Assembly (NCBI GenBank): GCA_964353335.1
Contig: CAYGVI010000005.1
Location: forward strand, 1-64,000
Source of the DNA: JAWAAW01 sp964353335
Lineage (GTDB): Archaea > Nanobdellota > Nanobdellia > Woesearchaeales > ARS49
Length of the DNA: 64,000 nucleotides
Reading direction: 5' to 3'
The translations under genes and the position numbers were made by a program. Shown here one piece after another: positions 23,975 through 32,413 of the stretch. The first letter of the stretch is position 1; each line of letters starts with the position of its first letter. A model generated the notes under the pieces. That model did not search any database and was not told where the DNA came from. It saw only the letters and a list, made by a program, of their open reading frames with translations.

Positions 23975-25408
23975 GTGGCAATAAAAATGAACAAATTTGC
24001 AACAATGATTGCATTGGTCGCCATGTTTGTGCTCGCTGCTGTAAGCGTTTCTGCGCTGCAGCTTGGCGCGGCTACAATCGGCGGCGAGAACCAGGACCGT
24101 ATCAAGAACGTGTCCACAACTTTCACCGTAACTAACAACGAAACAAGCGCTGTTTCTGTCTCGTTCGCATCAAGTGCGGACAGCAAATACAACGTTCGCT
24201 TTGAACCTGCGACTGTCACCCTTACTGCAGGCCAGATCCAGAGCGTTAAGGCAATTGCAGACATCCCGCTTGATTTCAATGCTGTTGACACAGTAAAGAG
24301 CTCAGCTGATTACCTGAATCCGGTCGCATTCAAGATTGGCGACATACAGGCAAAGGTCAGCACAACTGTTATTGCAACTTCTGATTTGAAGATGCAGGCA
24401 GTTAACCAGCTCGAGATAAAGAAAGCCCGCATCGACTGCGACGGCAAGACAAAGACATTGGACGACGGCGACAAGATGGAAGATTTGAAGCCGGACACAA
24501 CTTGCTCGCTTGAAATCGAAGCAGAGAACAACTTTGCAGCAGACGATGATGAGGACGATGCAGGCAATGAACTCAAGACAGGCGACATCGAATTCAACAC
24601 AGTCACTGCAAGGGCAGTCATTGACGACTCCAGCTTTGACCTTGATGAGGACATGGACATGGACGGCCTAAGCGCAGATGACACTGATGCAGTCACAATG
24701 GACTTTGACATTGCAGAGGACGTTGATGACGGAACTTACACGATGTCAATCACTTTGATAGGCAAGGATGACAATGGCGCATACCACGGAGAGATACGCG
24801 AAGTCCGAATGGACGTTGTCAAGCTCTCGCACGACATCCAGATACGCGGCCCGTCGCTTTCGCCTACCTCAGTCAGCGCATGCGATGGCGGAACAATCCG
24901 CATTATCTCGCGCATTGCCAACTTCGGCAAGCGCGATGAGAACGACGTTGCTGTCGAGCTCAGCGTTCCTGACCTGAAATTCACAAAGCGCATTGACCAG
25001 ATGGAGCTTGATGCTGATGACAGCACTTCAGTCAACTTTGTTGTTGATGTGCCTGCAAAGGCAAAGCCAGGCATCTACCGCGCGACAATAAGCACATTCT
25101 TCGGCGGCACTGCACCGAGCAACTCCCAAGCATTGGAGTTCACGGTTGACAAGTGCGACGTGGCTGAAGTTGTTGTTGTCACACCGGTTCAGCAGAACGC
25201 AACAGTAACACCGCAGACAGGCGCACAGCCGTCAACACCTGCAGGCAGTGCAGTCGCAGTGCCTCGCGCACGCGTTGTCAGCTCAGGAAGCTTCACCGAG
25301 GGCGCAGGATACCTGTGGCTTTTGGGCGGAGTGGGCGTCGTGTTGCTGATAATCATTGTGATTTTGCTGTTCGTTGCCTTCCGCAGGCCAAGAACAGACG
25401 TGCTGTAA
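23975..25408 (+). CDS. Probable major cell-surface protein (S-layer-like)
   Basis: 477 residues. Signal peptide (about 8-27, ending VSA-LQ), beta-sandwich domains, a strongly acidic Asp-rich region (about 180-245, with AADDDEDDAGNE and DLDEDMDMDGLSADDTD) likely to bind calcium, a CARDB-like domain (about 285-395), a Thr/Pro/Ala-rich stalk (about 400-435) and a C-terminal transmembrane helix (about 447-468) with RRPR after it. Strong promoter, leader and Shine-Dalgarno suggest abundant expression. The architecture fits an S-layer or pseudo-S-layer component. ATG 23975 and 23987 are both possible; the GGGGTGG Shine-Dalgarno (23961-23967) favours the first. Confidence 0.72.
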   Translation: MAIKMNKFATMIALVAMFVLAAVSVSALQLGAATIGGENQDRIKNVSTTFTVTNNETSAVSVSFASSADSKYNVRFEPATVTLTAGQIQSVKAIADIPLDFNAVDTVKSSADYLNPVAFKIGDIQAKVSTTVIATSDLKMQAVNQLEIKKARIDCDGKTKTLDDGDKMEDLKPDTTCSLEIEAENNFAADDDEDDAGNELKTGDIEFNTVTARAVIDDSSFDLDEDMDMDGLSADDTDAVTMDFDIAEDVDDGTYTMSITLIGKDDNGAYHGEIREVRMDVVKLSHDIQIRGPSLSPTSVSACDGGTIRIISRIANFGKRDENDVAVELSVPDLKFTKRIDQMELDADDSTSVNFVVDVPAKAKPGIYRATISTFFGGTAPSNSQALEFTVDKCDVAEVVVVTPVQQNATVTPQTGAQPSTPAGSAVAVPRARVVSSGSFTEGAGYLWLLGGVGVVLLIIIVILLFVAFRRPRTDVL

Positions 25409-25607
25409 AAAGCACGTAATTTTTTGTTTTTTCCGCGTTTTTCTCGATTTTTCTCGAATTTCTTTCGACGTCTTCGCATTCTTTCCGGCTGTTTTTAAGC
25501 CATTTTGAAAGGGTTCCGGCTGGGCTGTAGTTTCTTGCGGTTCCGTCGGAAAAACAGCTGGTTTTGAACCAAAACGCACTTTAAAACAGGTTCATTACCT
25601 GCTCTGC

Positions 25608-26759
25608 ATGAGACTTGTTTTGTGGATTTTGGCTTTGCTTGCGCTCCTGAATGCTGCGCAGGCATCTGTTGTGGTATCACAGGTGCTTTACGACCCGATT
25701 AACACTGAATCAGGAGGAGAGGCTGTGGAGCTGCGCAATGATGGCAGTTCTGCTGTAAACATCAGCAAATGGGTATTGGCAACAGAATCAACTCCTAATG
25801 ACGCGGTAATACCTGAGAGCACGTTTCTTGAGCCTGGCAAAACATATCTTATCGCAGACAAGGGATGGGATTCATCAAAGGACAATCCTGCGTGGAAAGT
25901 TGCAGACCTTGAGGAGATAATAACAATGGCAAATGCAGACTCAGGAATCGCAATCAAGGATGCCTCTGGCGCTGTGATTGACGCAGTTGGCTGGGGAAAG
26001 GCAGAAAACATCAAGGCAGGATTGTTTGAAGGAACTCCTGCTCAGCTAGTAAAAGAAGGAAAAGCCCTTGTGAGAAAGCAGGACACAAATAACAATATCG
26101 CTGATTTTATTGAGGGAGAGCCTGATTTCCTCTCAGGCGAAATTGTGACAATAATCGTGAATGTCACAAATGGTTCTATCACCAATTTGACCACCCTTCC
26201 TCTTGGTGCAGCGCTGAACGATGATGACAGCGCAGAGCAGGGCGTGCAGCTCAAACCAGTGGCAGGAGGCACGCGGGCGTTGCACCTTGAGGCTTATTAC
26301 AATGGGACGCGGGTGAGCGCTGGCTGGTTTGGAAAAAGCGTTGAGCTTGTGAAAGATGGAAATGTTTGGAAGGGCGAACTGCCTTTGGAATATTGGTATT
26401 CTGCAGGAGCCCAGCAGATTGTCGTTAATGCAGATTCCCAGAGCACGTCAATCCCTGTGACAATACTTGAGCTGAGGTCTGCGAGGATTGAGACAAAGAC
26501 AGTGCTGTTGAAAGCTTCGCCTGGCAGGACAGCTGAGGGTGAAATAAGGGTGAAGAACGAGGGCAATGTCGCTGTTGATGTTTCGTGGACAGGCAATGAC
26601 CTTGTGTTTGGCAACAGGACAATACCCTCTTCAAACCTTCAGCTTGCTGCTGCGAATGTAAAGCCTGCTGAGACAAAAAGCATCACTGTTGCCCTCAGTG
26701 TGCCTGAAAGCGCTGTTCCTGGAGAGTATCGGGCTATTGTGCGGATGAATGAGGGCTAG
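25608..26759 (+). CDS. Secreted lamin-tail-domain (LTD) protein
   Basis: 383 residues. Signal peptide (2-19, LNAAQA). Then an LTD fold (about 20-130: VVSQVLYDPINTESGGEAVE, WVLATESTPNDAVIPES, LEPGKTYLIADKGW, GAVIDAVGWG), an immunoglobulin-like domain found in archaeal and bacterial exported proteins and nucleases. The C-terminal part is a CARDB/NEW-like sandwich (about 290-383). There is no C-terminal anchor, so it is probably secreted or bound to other surface proteins such as the preceding gene product. Confidence 0.8.
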   Translation: MRLVLWILALLALLNAAQASVVVSQVLYDPINTESGGEAVELRNDGSSAVNISKWVLATESTPNDAVIPESTFLEPGKTYLIADKGWDSSKDNPAWKVADLEEIITMANADSGIAIKDASGAVIDAVGWGKAENIKAGLFEGTPAQLVKEGKALVRKQDTNNNIADFIEGEPDFLSGEIVTIIVNVTNGSITNLTTLPLGAALNDDDSAEQGVQLKPVAGGTRALHLEAYYNGTRVSAGWFGKSVELVKDGNVWKGELPLEYWYSAGAQQIVVNADSQSTSIPVTILELRSARIETKTVLLKASPGRTAEGEIRVKNEGNVAVDVSWTGNDLVFGNRTIPSSNLQLAAANVKPAETKSITVALSVPESAVPGEYRAIVRMNEG

Positions 26760-26783
26760 CAAAAGCTTAAATAGGTGAAAACA

Positions 26784-26945
26784 ATGAGAAAACACATGGC
26801 ATCCATCCTGAACAGAAAAATTTATGTTAAGCTGGACTACCCTGTAAAGCCAATACCCGGGCGCGTTGTTATTGATGAAAAAAGCGACACGCCAGGGCTT
26901 CTAAAGGACGTCTGGAAAAAGTTCGGGTGGAGCAAAAATGGCTGA
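26784..26945 (+). CDS. Small hypothetical protein, 53 residues
   Basis: A short open frame MRKHMASILNRKIYVKLDYP...KNG. It has an AGGTGA Shine-Dalgarno (26773-26778) 5 nt before the ATG and overlaps the next gene's start by 8 nt, both signs of real translation. It is basic with no recognised motif (KIYVKLDYPVKPIPGRVVID looks like a beta hairpin). Confidence 0.5.
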   Translation: MRKHMASILNRKIYVKLDYPVKPIPGRVVIDEKSDTPGLLKDVWKKFGWSKNG

Positions 26946-27126
26946 AGAAGTCGGCTTTATCCTAACAATAAGGGCAAACCAGAATCCTGACGGCACACTC
27001 GCAGGCTATGCTGTGCAAAGCGAGGATTACGGGCTTGGCAAGGAAGCAGTGTTAACACTTGCCAGAAACTGGCTGAGAATGGTTGAAGACACTTATCACG
27101 AAAAATTCAAAGGCAAGCCTGACTGA
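26938..27126 (+). CDS. Small hypothetical protein, 62 residues
   Basis: MAEEVGFILTIRANQNPDGT then AVQSEDYGLGKEAVLTLARN. The pattern (strand, Gly-containing turn, ALTLA helix) resembles the small HicB-like or dodecin-like half folds but is not assignable. It overlaps the 53-residue gene by 8 nt, so the two are translated together. Confidence 0.55.
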   Translation: MAEEVGFILTIRANQNPDGTLAGYAVQSEDYGLGKEAVLTLARNWLRMVEDTYHEKFKGKPD

Positions 27127-27129
27127 GAA

Positions 27130-27255
27130 TTACTTCCGGTTCCTAAACGAAACTAGGCAAGAATTTTTTATCCAGCAGCTTGTGCACTGCGGATGCGTTT
27201 CGTAGTGCTTGCCGAAGCAAGGGTCTTCTGCAAGCTTAATCATCTTCACGTCCAT
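27130..27255 (-). CDS. Small Cys-rich protein, 41 residues
   Basis: MDVKMIKLAEDPCFGKHYET followed by HPQCTSCWIKNSC. The pattern C-F-G-K-x-Y...C-x2-C-x5-C, with nearby His, occurs in many small archaeal and phage proteins and probably binds zinc. TTTAAATA (27278-27285, minus strand) lies about 27 nt before the ATG, matching leaderless promoters elsewhere here. The stop is 3 nt past the convergent gene's end. Confidence 0.5.
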   Translation of the reverse strand: MDVKMIKLAEDPCFGKHYETHPQCTSCWIKNSCLVSFRNRK

Positions 27256-27315
27256 TTCGGTATTGATATATTCTAACTATTTAAAGGTTTCGGGGAATTT
27301 ATAATTTATATAAAA

Positions 27316-28143
27316 TCACCTTCCCTCTATTACGCGCCTCATTGTGTTAACAAAGTCCTTTGCAAGGGCTGCGTATTCGTCAAACTTCTTTCCCGGAATG
27401 TCCCTGATTTCCCTGTGGGTTATCTGCTTGCTCAACTCATAGAAGAATTTCATTATGTCAGCATATCTCTTTGCGACCAGCCCTGGGCGGACAAGCTTTT
27501 GGTATATCAGGTCTGAAACATGAGCCGGGCTTGGTGGAACCTCGCCCATCTTCATAAGTGCGGCGTGCGCAGCGTCGACAACAGCCCAGTAAAGGTCAAG
27601 TGTGCCCTGCAGAACGTGCCATTCTGCGTTTGCCAGTGTTGCAGGCGCCCTTGCGTAGTAATTCCAGACGCTTTCTTTTGTCGGCCTGATTCTTCCCTGG
27701 AACAAAAGCATCTGTAATGGCTCAAATATCCCCACATCCTGCAGCGGCACTCCGTCCCTCAGCATGTTAATCGCTATCGGGTCGCCATTGCGCATGTATT
27801 CCCAGAAGCTCGTGAGTTTCATTGTGGTTATGTGCAGCCGCTTGCTCACTTTCGAGGCTGTTGTTTCTGTTATAACGCGGTATGCCTCCACAACTTCAGG
27901 GGACATTATCATCGTGAGGTCATTGACTATCGCGAGAACGTCAATGTCGTGCTCGTGCATCCCCCTCTCGGGCTTTGCCTTGCGCTCTGCATCCCTTGCC
28001 GCGCTGCCGAAAAGAACAATTGCCTTCACGAAATCGCCAAGCTCCCGCTTCAGCGCTGCAGCGAACTTTTCCGCAAGCTGGTAATCGCCTGTCGCATAGC
28101 GCGGAACGTTAGGGTGTCTCCTCTGCTTGACTTTGAATTCCAT
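27316..28143 (-). CDS. Nucleotidyltransferase-domain protein
   Basis: 275 residues. Near residues 38-70, IVLFGSAARDAERKAKPERG then HDIDVLAIVND match the pol-beta superfamily motif (hG[GS]xxR ... DxD), as in MNT/HEPN-type proteins. Tyr- and helix-rich C-terminal region (about 150-275) looks HEPN-like but lacks a clear Rx4-6H motif. ATG 28143 is 27 nt from TATATAAG (28167-28174). Substrate unknown; antitoxin or tRNA/RNA modification roles are both possible. Confidence 0.72.
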   Translation of the reverse strand: MEFKVKQRRHPNVPRYATGDYQLAEKFAAALKRELGDFVKAIVLFGSAARDAERKAKPERGMHEHDIDVLAIVNDLTMIMSPEVVEAYRVITETTASKVSKRLHITTMKLTSFWEYMRNGDPIAINMLRDGVPLQDVGIFEPLQMLLFQGRIRPTKESVWNYYARAPATLANAEWHVLQGTLDLYWAVVDAAHAALMKMGEVPPSPAHVSDLIYQKLVRPGLVAKRYADIMKFFYELSKQITHREIRDIPGKKFDEYAALAKDFVNTMRRVIEGR

Positions 28144-28267
28144 AGTGGTAACACCGCTTTTGTGCGTATATAAGATTTGTTTACTATTTGAGAATGAAGA
28201 TATTCGCTTAATCATAAGTGTTGAAGAAGCGAAAACAATAAAAACAAGCTGGCAAAAAGCGTGCTTG

Positions 28268-28810
28268 ATGAAAAAAGAGGGGTTGTTTGCAAAACCCGCA
28301 GGTTTTCGCAAGCTCACCGAAACCGCAGTTTCGGGGTTGCACTATCTTGCTTATTTGCTGACTCTTGACCCTGCTGAGGAAATCCGCGGCGCTGTTGAGG
28401 ATGCGCGCAGCAAAAACTGGCAGGAACTGCCTTCAATTGACAAAATTCTTGAGGAAGCGCCCGCGTCAGAGATTGAAGCAGCTGTTGAGCAAGCCCCTGT
28501 TGTCTACAAGGGCAATGAGGCATCTTACAGGATTGATGCTGCGCCAGTGCAGGAGAATTACAAGGACTCAGGATACAAGGCGCCTTCTGATAACGATGAT
28601 GACGCAGAGGTTTCTTACTCTTCTGAGCAGGAAACCGCAAAGGTTTACGATCAGGAGCTTGATGCCCAGATGTTTGCAAATGTCTGGAAGCAGGAATTCA
28701 AGCCGATTTACGCTACAGCTGAAATGGCAGAGCGCATGGAAAACTACAAGCTTTCAATCGGGCTTGCAGCAAGCTTCCTGAACTACGCGATGAAATCAGC
28801 CACGTTCTAA
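28268..28810 (+). CDS. Hypothetical protein, about 180 residues
   Basis: Not recognised. With ATG 28268 it begins MKKEGLFAKPAGFRKLTETA. The frame stays open upstream to 28127 and reads plausibly (IISVEEAKTIKTSWQKACLM), so the true start may be farther upstream or use a rare codon; no ATG, GTG or TTG lies in frame near the predicted start from TATATAAG at 28167. The protein is acidic, with a low-complexity centre (KAPSDNDDDAEVSYSSEQET) and helical ends. Confidence 0.55.
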   Translation: MKKEGLFAKPAGFRKLTETAVSGLHYLAYLLTLDPAEEIRGAVEDARSKNWQELPSIDKILEEAPASEIEAAVEQAPVVYKGNEASYRIDAAPVQENYKDSGYKAPSDNDDDAEVSYSSEQETAKVYDQELDAQMFANVWKQEFKPIYATAEMAERMENYKLSIGLAASFLNYAMKSATF

Positions 28811-28873
28811 TTAGCCACCCGCCAGTGACTACATTGCATAAGCTTTATAAATACCGCAATAGTAAAACCACTT

Positions 28874-28955
28874 TAACTTAGTCATCTGGAGGAACCAGCA
28901 GCACTCCCCCACACGAGCGCATTCTGACCTCCACGATGGCTTTGTTATTTTTTTC
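28874..28955 (+). ncRNA. Candidate structured small RNA
   Basis: A near-consensus promoter (GCATAAGCTTTATAAATA, 28836-28853) drives a stretch with no open frame. GTCATCTGGAGG (28881-28892) pairs with CCTCCA-C-GATGGC (28928-28940), giving 12 bp with one bulged C and a 35-nt loop. A T-rich run (28941-28954) follows as a terminator. It ends about 50 nt before the phosphoesterase gene, which has its own TATA-like sequence. It does not match SRP, RNase P or C/D-box RNA on inspection. A structured 5' leader is the alternative. Confidence 0.45.
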
Positions 28956-29003
28956 TGCATCTTATCTGCTTAACTTTTTATTGAACCGGAGGTTATTCTC
29001 AGT

Positions 29004-29843
29004 ATGGCGACATTTTTGTGCGTTGCAGACGTTCACGAGGACGAGCAGAAGCTGGAAAAGATAGTTGGGTTCTCCAAAGGGTGTGATGCAATACTTGATG
29101 CAGGCGATGACCTTGACAGGTTTGTTAACAACGGTGACGAGTCTGCGGCAATAATACGCAATATTTGCCGCGAGTTTAGCAACATGATTCCAAGCCAAAG
29201 GAGAACACTTGCAATGAAGGACGCGTTCAGGAAGGTTTACGAGGATAAGGCTGTGAAAATCAATGAGTATTACAGGCGCGCAGGAATTCCTGTTTTTGCA
29301 ACTTTGGGCAACCATGACCCTTCTTTCATTGTGAGCAGGATGAGCGCTGTGAATTATATCCAAGGAAAGTACACTGAGTTTATGGGCCTGACACTTGCGG
29401 GCCTGCCTGCAACAGGCGAATTTGTAAGAATGGTTCAGGATTTCTGCCCTGAATATTATCCGCACATTAATTGGTATGACCGGGTCGAGTCAGAAAGAAC
29501 CGCAGGGGAGCCTTCAAATGCTGCAAAGAATATTCTCGGCAGCGGCAAGGTTGATATCTTTGTCACGCACAAGGCTTTCAGGCCTGAGTTTCATTCCTGG
29601 AGCAGCAGGCCTGGCTTGCGGTCGTGTGATTACGCATACCGCAATGGCGTTGATGCAGGTGCTGTGGCTGTTGATAGGAAATTCAAGCCGCGGCTGAATG
29701 TTTTCGGCCATTATCACATGAGGGAGCCCCGCAGTGCAATGATTGAAGGCAGGATGTTTCTGGGTCCTGGCGTCAATCATGCTGTCAAAGTGGCAATGAA
29801 TGACGGAATGCCTGAAATTATTGAGGCACTGAAATACACCTAA
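29004..29843 (+). CDS. Calcineurin-like metallophosphoesterase
   Basis: 279 residues. Metal-binding motifs in order: DVH (9-11), GDD near 33, GNHD near 102-105, a His in IFVTHKAF near 190, and GHYH near 234-237. This is the complete two-metal phosphoesterase set. The substrate cannot be read; such enzymes cleave phosphodiesters or phosphoproteins. It lies far from rad50 and lacks Mre11's extra domains, so it is not called Mre11. Cytoplasmic. Confidence 0.88.
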   Translation: MATFLCVADVHEDEQKLEKIVGFSKGCDAILDAGDDLDRFVNNGDESAAIIRNICREFSNMIPSQRRTLAMKDAFRKVYEDKAVKINEYYRRAGIPVFATLGNHDPSFIVSRMSAVNYIQGKYTEFMGLTLAGLPATGEFVRMVQDFCPEYYPHINWYDRVESERTAGEPSNAAKNILGSGKVDIFVTHKAFRPEFHSWSSRPGLRSCDYAYRNGVDAGAVAVDRKFKPRLNVFGHYHMREPRSAMIEGRMFLGPGVNHAVKVAMNDGMPEIIEALKYT

Positions 29844-29888
29844 AGGTTTAAATATAATCAGTTACTGTTTTCTCACGGGGTGAGTTTT

Positions 29889-30515
29889 ATGAACAAAATA
29901 TTATGGACATTATTGGTTTTATCAGTTCTGTTTGTGGTTGGCTGCCAGCCAGCGGCACAGCCTGCTGCTCCAGCGCCAGCTGCTCCGGCAGCGCCAGCGG
30001 CACCTGCGGCACAGCCTGCAGCGCCAGTTGAAACAGCGCCTGCAGCGCCGGCAGAGGTTCCGCCAGCGCCATTGGAGAATGCGCCTGCTCCTGTTGAGAC
30101 AGGAATAGACCTTTCGCAAAGGTGCTTTGAGCTGTTGTCTGCAGACGAATTCAAGGAAATCTGCGCAAATGACGGCAACATCATCGTGACTCCCAAGATA
30201 ACAAAGGGAGACTGCTGGGTTCCTGTTGTTGACCAGTTAAACACCAAGCTTACTGGTGGATTTGAAGTTGTCAACATGCACACTGCCAAGGACGCAAACC
30301 GCGAATTTGACCGCGGCGTGACAATGCGCAGGACACAGGGAGCTGTTGAAGGAAAGGAAGTTGGAGAGCGCAGCTACCAGTACGCAGAGCTTAACAGGCA
30401 CAACATCGCGTGGGTGCAGAACGAGTTCCTTGCGCACATAGGCACAATGGACACACTTTGCCCGCCTGAGAACCTTGTTGCGCTTGCAGAGAAGATGAAT
30501 TCAAGGATGCAGTAA
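29889..30515 (+). CDS. Lipoprotein with Ala/Pro-rich linker
   Basis: 208 residues. Signal peptide with lipobox VVGC (Cys near 18), a linker of repeated A-A-P units and P-V-E-T-A-P (about 20-70), then a compact domain of about 135 residues (LSQRCFELLSADEFKEICAN; KGDCWVPVVDQLNTKLTGGF) with several Cys. The linker style matches the Ig-repeat lipoprotein at 15835. GGGGTGAG (29877-29884) places the start at ATG 29889 rather than the upstream GTG. Confidence 0.75.
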   Translation: MNKILWTLLVLSVLFVVGCQPAAQPAAPAPAAPAAPAAPAAQPAAPVETAPAAPAEVPPAPLENAPAPVETGIDLSQRCFELLSADEFKEICANDGNIIVTPKITKGDCWVPVVDQLNTKLTGGFEVVNMHTAKDANREFDRGVTMRRTQGAVEGKEVGERSYQYAELNRHNIAWVQNEFLAHIGTMDTLCPPENLVALAEKMNSRMQ

Positions 30516-30545
30516 ATGCGCCTTGATTTTTTTATTTTTTTATTT

Positions 30546-32381
30546 TTATTCCAGCGGCACTTCTGACCAGAGCTTGAACTCATTGCTTGGGGCGTAAGCG
30601 CCGAACATGAACTGTGGCGAGTATGTTTTTCCGAAATAATTTTGCTGGACATCTCCCCAGCGCCTCACAGGAACCCCTCCGCCTGCACCATAGCCTGACG
30701 CCAAAGGCGCGTTGAAGTGCTGCCAGGTCTTGAGCCCCATTCTTCCCTCGCCAAACTTCTCCTCCTCGTGGCCTTCAGCTGTCACATAGCCATTGAAGCC
30801 GCCTTTCAGCTTCAGCAGTTCAACAGCATCCTTTACCGGAAGTATTCCCTGGCCTGCCGGCAGGTGTCCGTGGCCTGCGCCTGCGCTGTCAACTGCCTGT
30901 ATTGCGCCGATAATCTGCTCTTTTTTGTTTATTTTAGCGAGCTCTTCCATTTCGTCCATGTACCATTTCTTGAATTTCTTTATGCGGTCATCCCATGGAA
31001 GCTCTGGGTGGAAGTTCTGCAGCCACATTCCGACGTGTGAAGTGTCAAGCGTGCCCTTGATGTGGCGCCTTGCCTCATCATGTGCTGTTGAGCGTGCATA
31101 GCCCTGCTCAACCAGCTTGTTTTCCATCACTTTTCTTGACTCAAGTATCAGCTGTGCGAATTCCTTTGGGTGGCTTCCGAAGTATTGTGGCCATCCTGTC
31201 TCAGGGCCGACATACAGGTCTTTTTTCATGTTCTTTGGGCCGAGCTTGTCCTGCATCTGCATTGCCGTGATGCCTGCCTCTGCGTATGATTCCTCGCTCT
31301 TGCCAAGCACGTATTCATCCATAGGAGTCCAGCTTTCAATGCGCTGCCTCATCTGCTCCTGCACCCTCTTTTGCTCGCCGACTCCTGACTTGAAGTATTC
31401 TTTCATCTGCTCAATTTGCCTCTTTCTGTCTTCCAGCGGTTTTATTTGACTTTCAGGCGCGCCTTTCTCGCGTGCCTGTTCAATCCTCTTCTTTATGTCT
31501 TCGACTGCGTCGAGAGAGTCATCATACTGCCGTAGGTAATATGCTGTCTGCGCTTTTGCCATTTCAAGCTGTTCGCCGAGGAAATGGTCTTTTACCAGCG
31601 TTGTGATTGGCTTTTTTTCCTTTTGCGCCCACCTTTCAAAATCCTCATAATACCAGACATCAGGCTTTGCGTCAGGGTCTGCTGCCTCAATTTTTTCAAA
31701 AGTTTCTTTATTAACGAACATCGGGATTCCGTCGCGGATAGGGATTGTTCCGATTTGGCCTGAGCGCCTGTCAACAAACCTGATTTCCTCTTTCTGCCTG
31801 TCCATTTCAGCGAGCTTCTTGAATGCCTTTGCCTCGGATGAGTCCTTGTCCCACCAATTTGCCCTGTGCACAGGCCTGTCATATTCCCAGCTTAGAATGT
31901 CAACTCCTCCGCCCTGTCCGACATCTGCTGCGAACTTTATCATTTCCTTGACTTCATCAAGGTCTCTTTGCCGCTTTTCCTCGTCTACAATGCCCCTTTG
32001 CTGGTCCCATCCTGAAAGGTTTGACAGCGAGGTCGGCATTTCCATTCCTGTGACCATAACCTCGTTTGCCATGGCGACTTCCTTGATTGCCCTTCTTACT
32101 TCCTCGCCGTATGCCTTTGGCCTTCCGCCGATTGGTGATTCAATAGGCGTCTGGAAGACTATTTGCAGGTTGCCTGTTCCTCCCCTGATTGCCGCCTGCA
32201 CGTTTTGGAGAATGTTCTTGAATCTGCCTGACGGGTCGTGTTCGGGGGCTGTCATGCCGAGGTGGGAAATCGGGATTATCGGTTCTTCAATTGCCGCGGT
32301 TGGCCTTGCCGGCTCTAACTCAATCTGTTCATGGTAGCCGCGGTCCATCGGCGTGTAGTACTCTGTCTTGAACTCAGCCAT
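30546..32381 (-). CDS. Xylose isomerase/AP endonuclease-like TIM-barrel protein with coiled-coil insertion
   Basis: 611 residues. The C-terminal third carries barrel signatures: TLDTSHVGMWLQNF (about 435), AGHGHLPAGQGILPVKDAVE (about 515), then GYVTAEGHEEE, as in sugar-phosphate isomerase/epimerase-like barrels that bind metals through His, Asp and Glu. N-terminal strands (VMVTGMEMPTSLSNLSGWDQ; GGGVDILSWEYDRP) complete the barrel. Between them, about residues 200-390 form a charged coiled coil not typical of the family. ATG 32381 is 28 nt from ATTATAAAC (32406-32414, minus strand). Confidence 0.7.
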   Translation of the reverse strand: MAEFKTEYYTPMDRGYHEQIELEPARPTAAIEEPIIPISHLGMTAPEHDPSGRFKNILQNVQAAIRGGTGNLQIVFQTPIESPIGGRPKAYGEEVRRAIKEVAMANEVMVTGMEMPTSLSNLSGWDQQRGIVDEEKRQRDLDEVKEMIKFAADVGQGGGVDILSWEYDRPVHRANWWDKDSSEAKAFKKLAEMDRQKEEIRFVDRRSGQIGTIPIRDGIPMFVNKETFEKIEAADPDAKPDVWYYEDFERWAQKEKKPITTLVKDHFLGEQLEMAKAQTAYYLRQYDDSLDAVEDIKKRIEQAREKGAPESQIKPLEDRKRQIEQMKEYFKSGVGEQKRVQEQMRQRIESWTPMDEYVLGKSEESYAEAGITAMQMQDKLGPKNMKKDLYVGPETGWPQYFGSHPKEFAQLILESRKVMENKLVEQGYARSTAHDEARRHIKGTLDTSHVGMWLQNFHPELPWDDRIKKFKKWYMDEMEELAKINKKEQIIGAIQAVDSAGAGHGHLPAGQGILPVKDAVELLKLKGGFNGYVTAEGHEEEKFGEGRMGLKTWQHFNAPLASGYGAGGGVPVRRWGDVQQNYFGKTYSPQFMFGAYAPSNEFKLWSEVPLE

Positions 32382-32413
32382 AGTATACAAAAAGGTATAT
32401 TGAGTTTATAATA

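Noticed and set aside
25409..25607. Possible gene or RNA between the surface protein and the LTD gene
   Set aside because: The region is T- and pyrimidine-rich near the surface-protein end, consistent with a terminator; no coherent frame or strong stem was found.
28881..28905. SRP RNA domain IV (GGAGG...AGCAGC)
   Set aside because: The words are present but the internal-loop layout and flanking helices of SRP RNA are not; the transcript is also too short.
29004..29843. Phosphoesterase as the Mre11 partner of Rad50
   Set aside because: It has the phosphoesterase motifs but lacks the Mre11 capping domain and is 14 kb from rad50.
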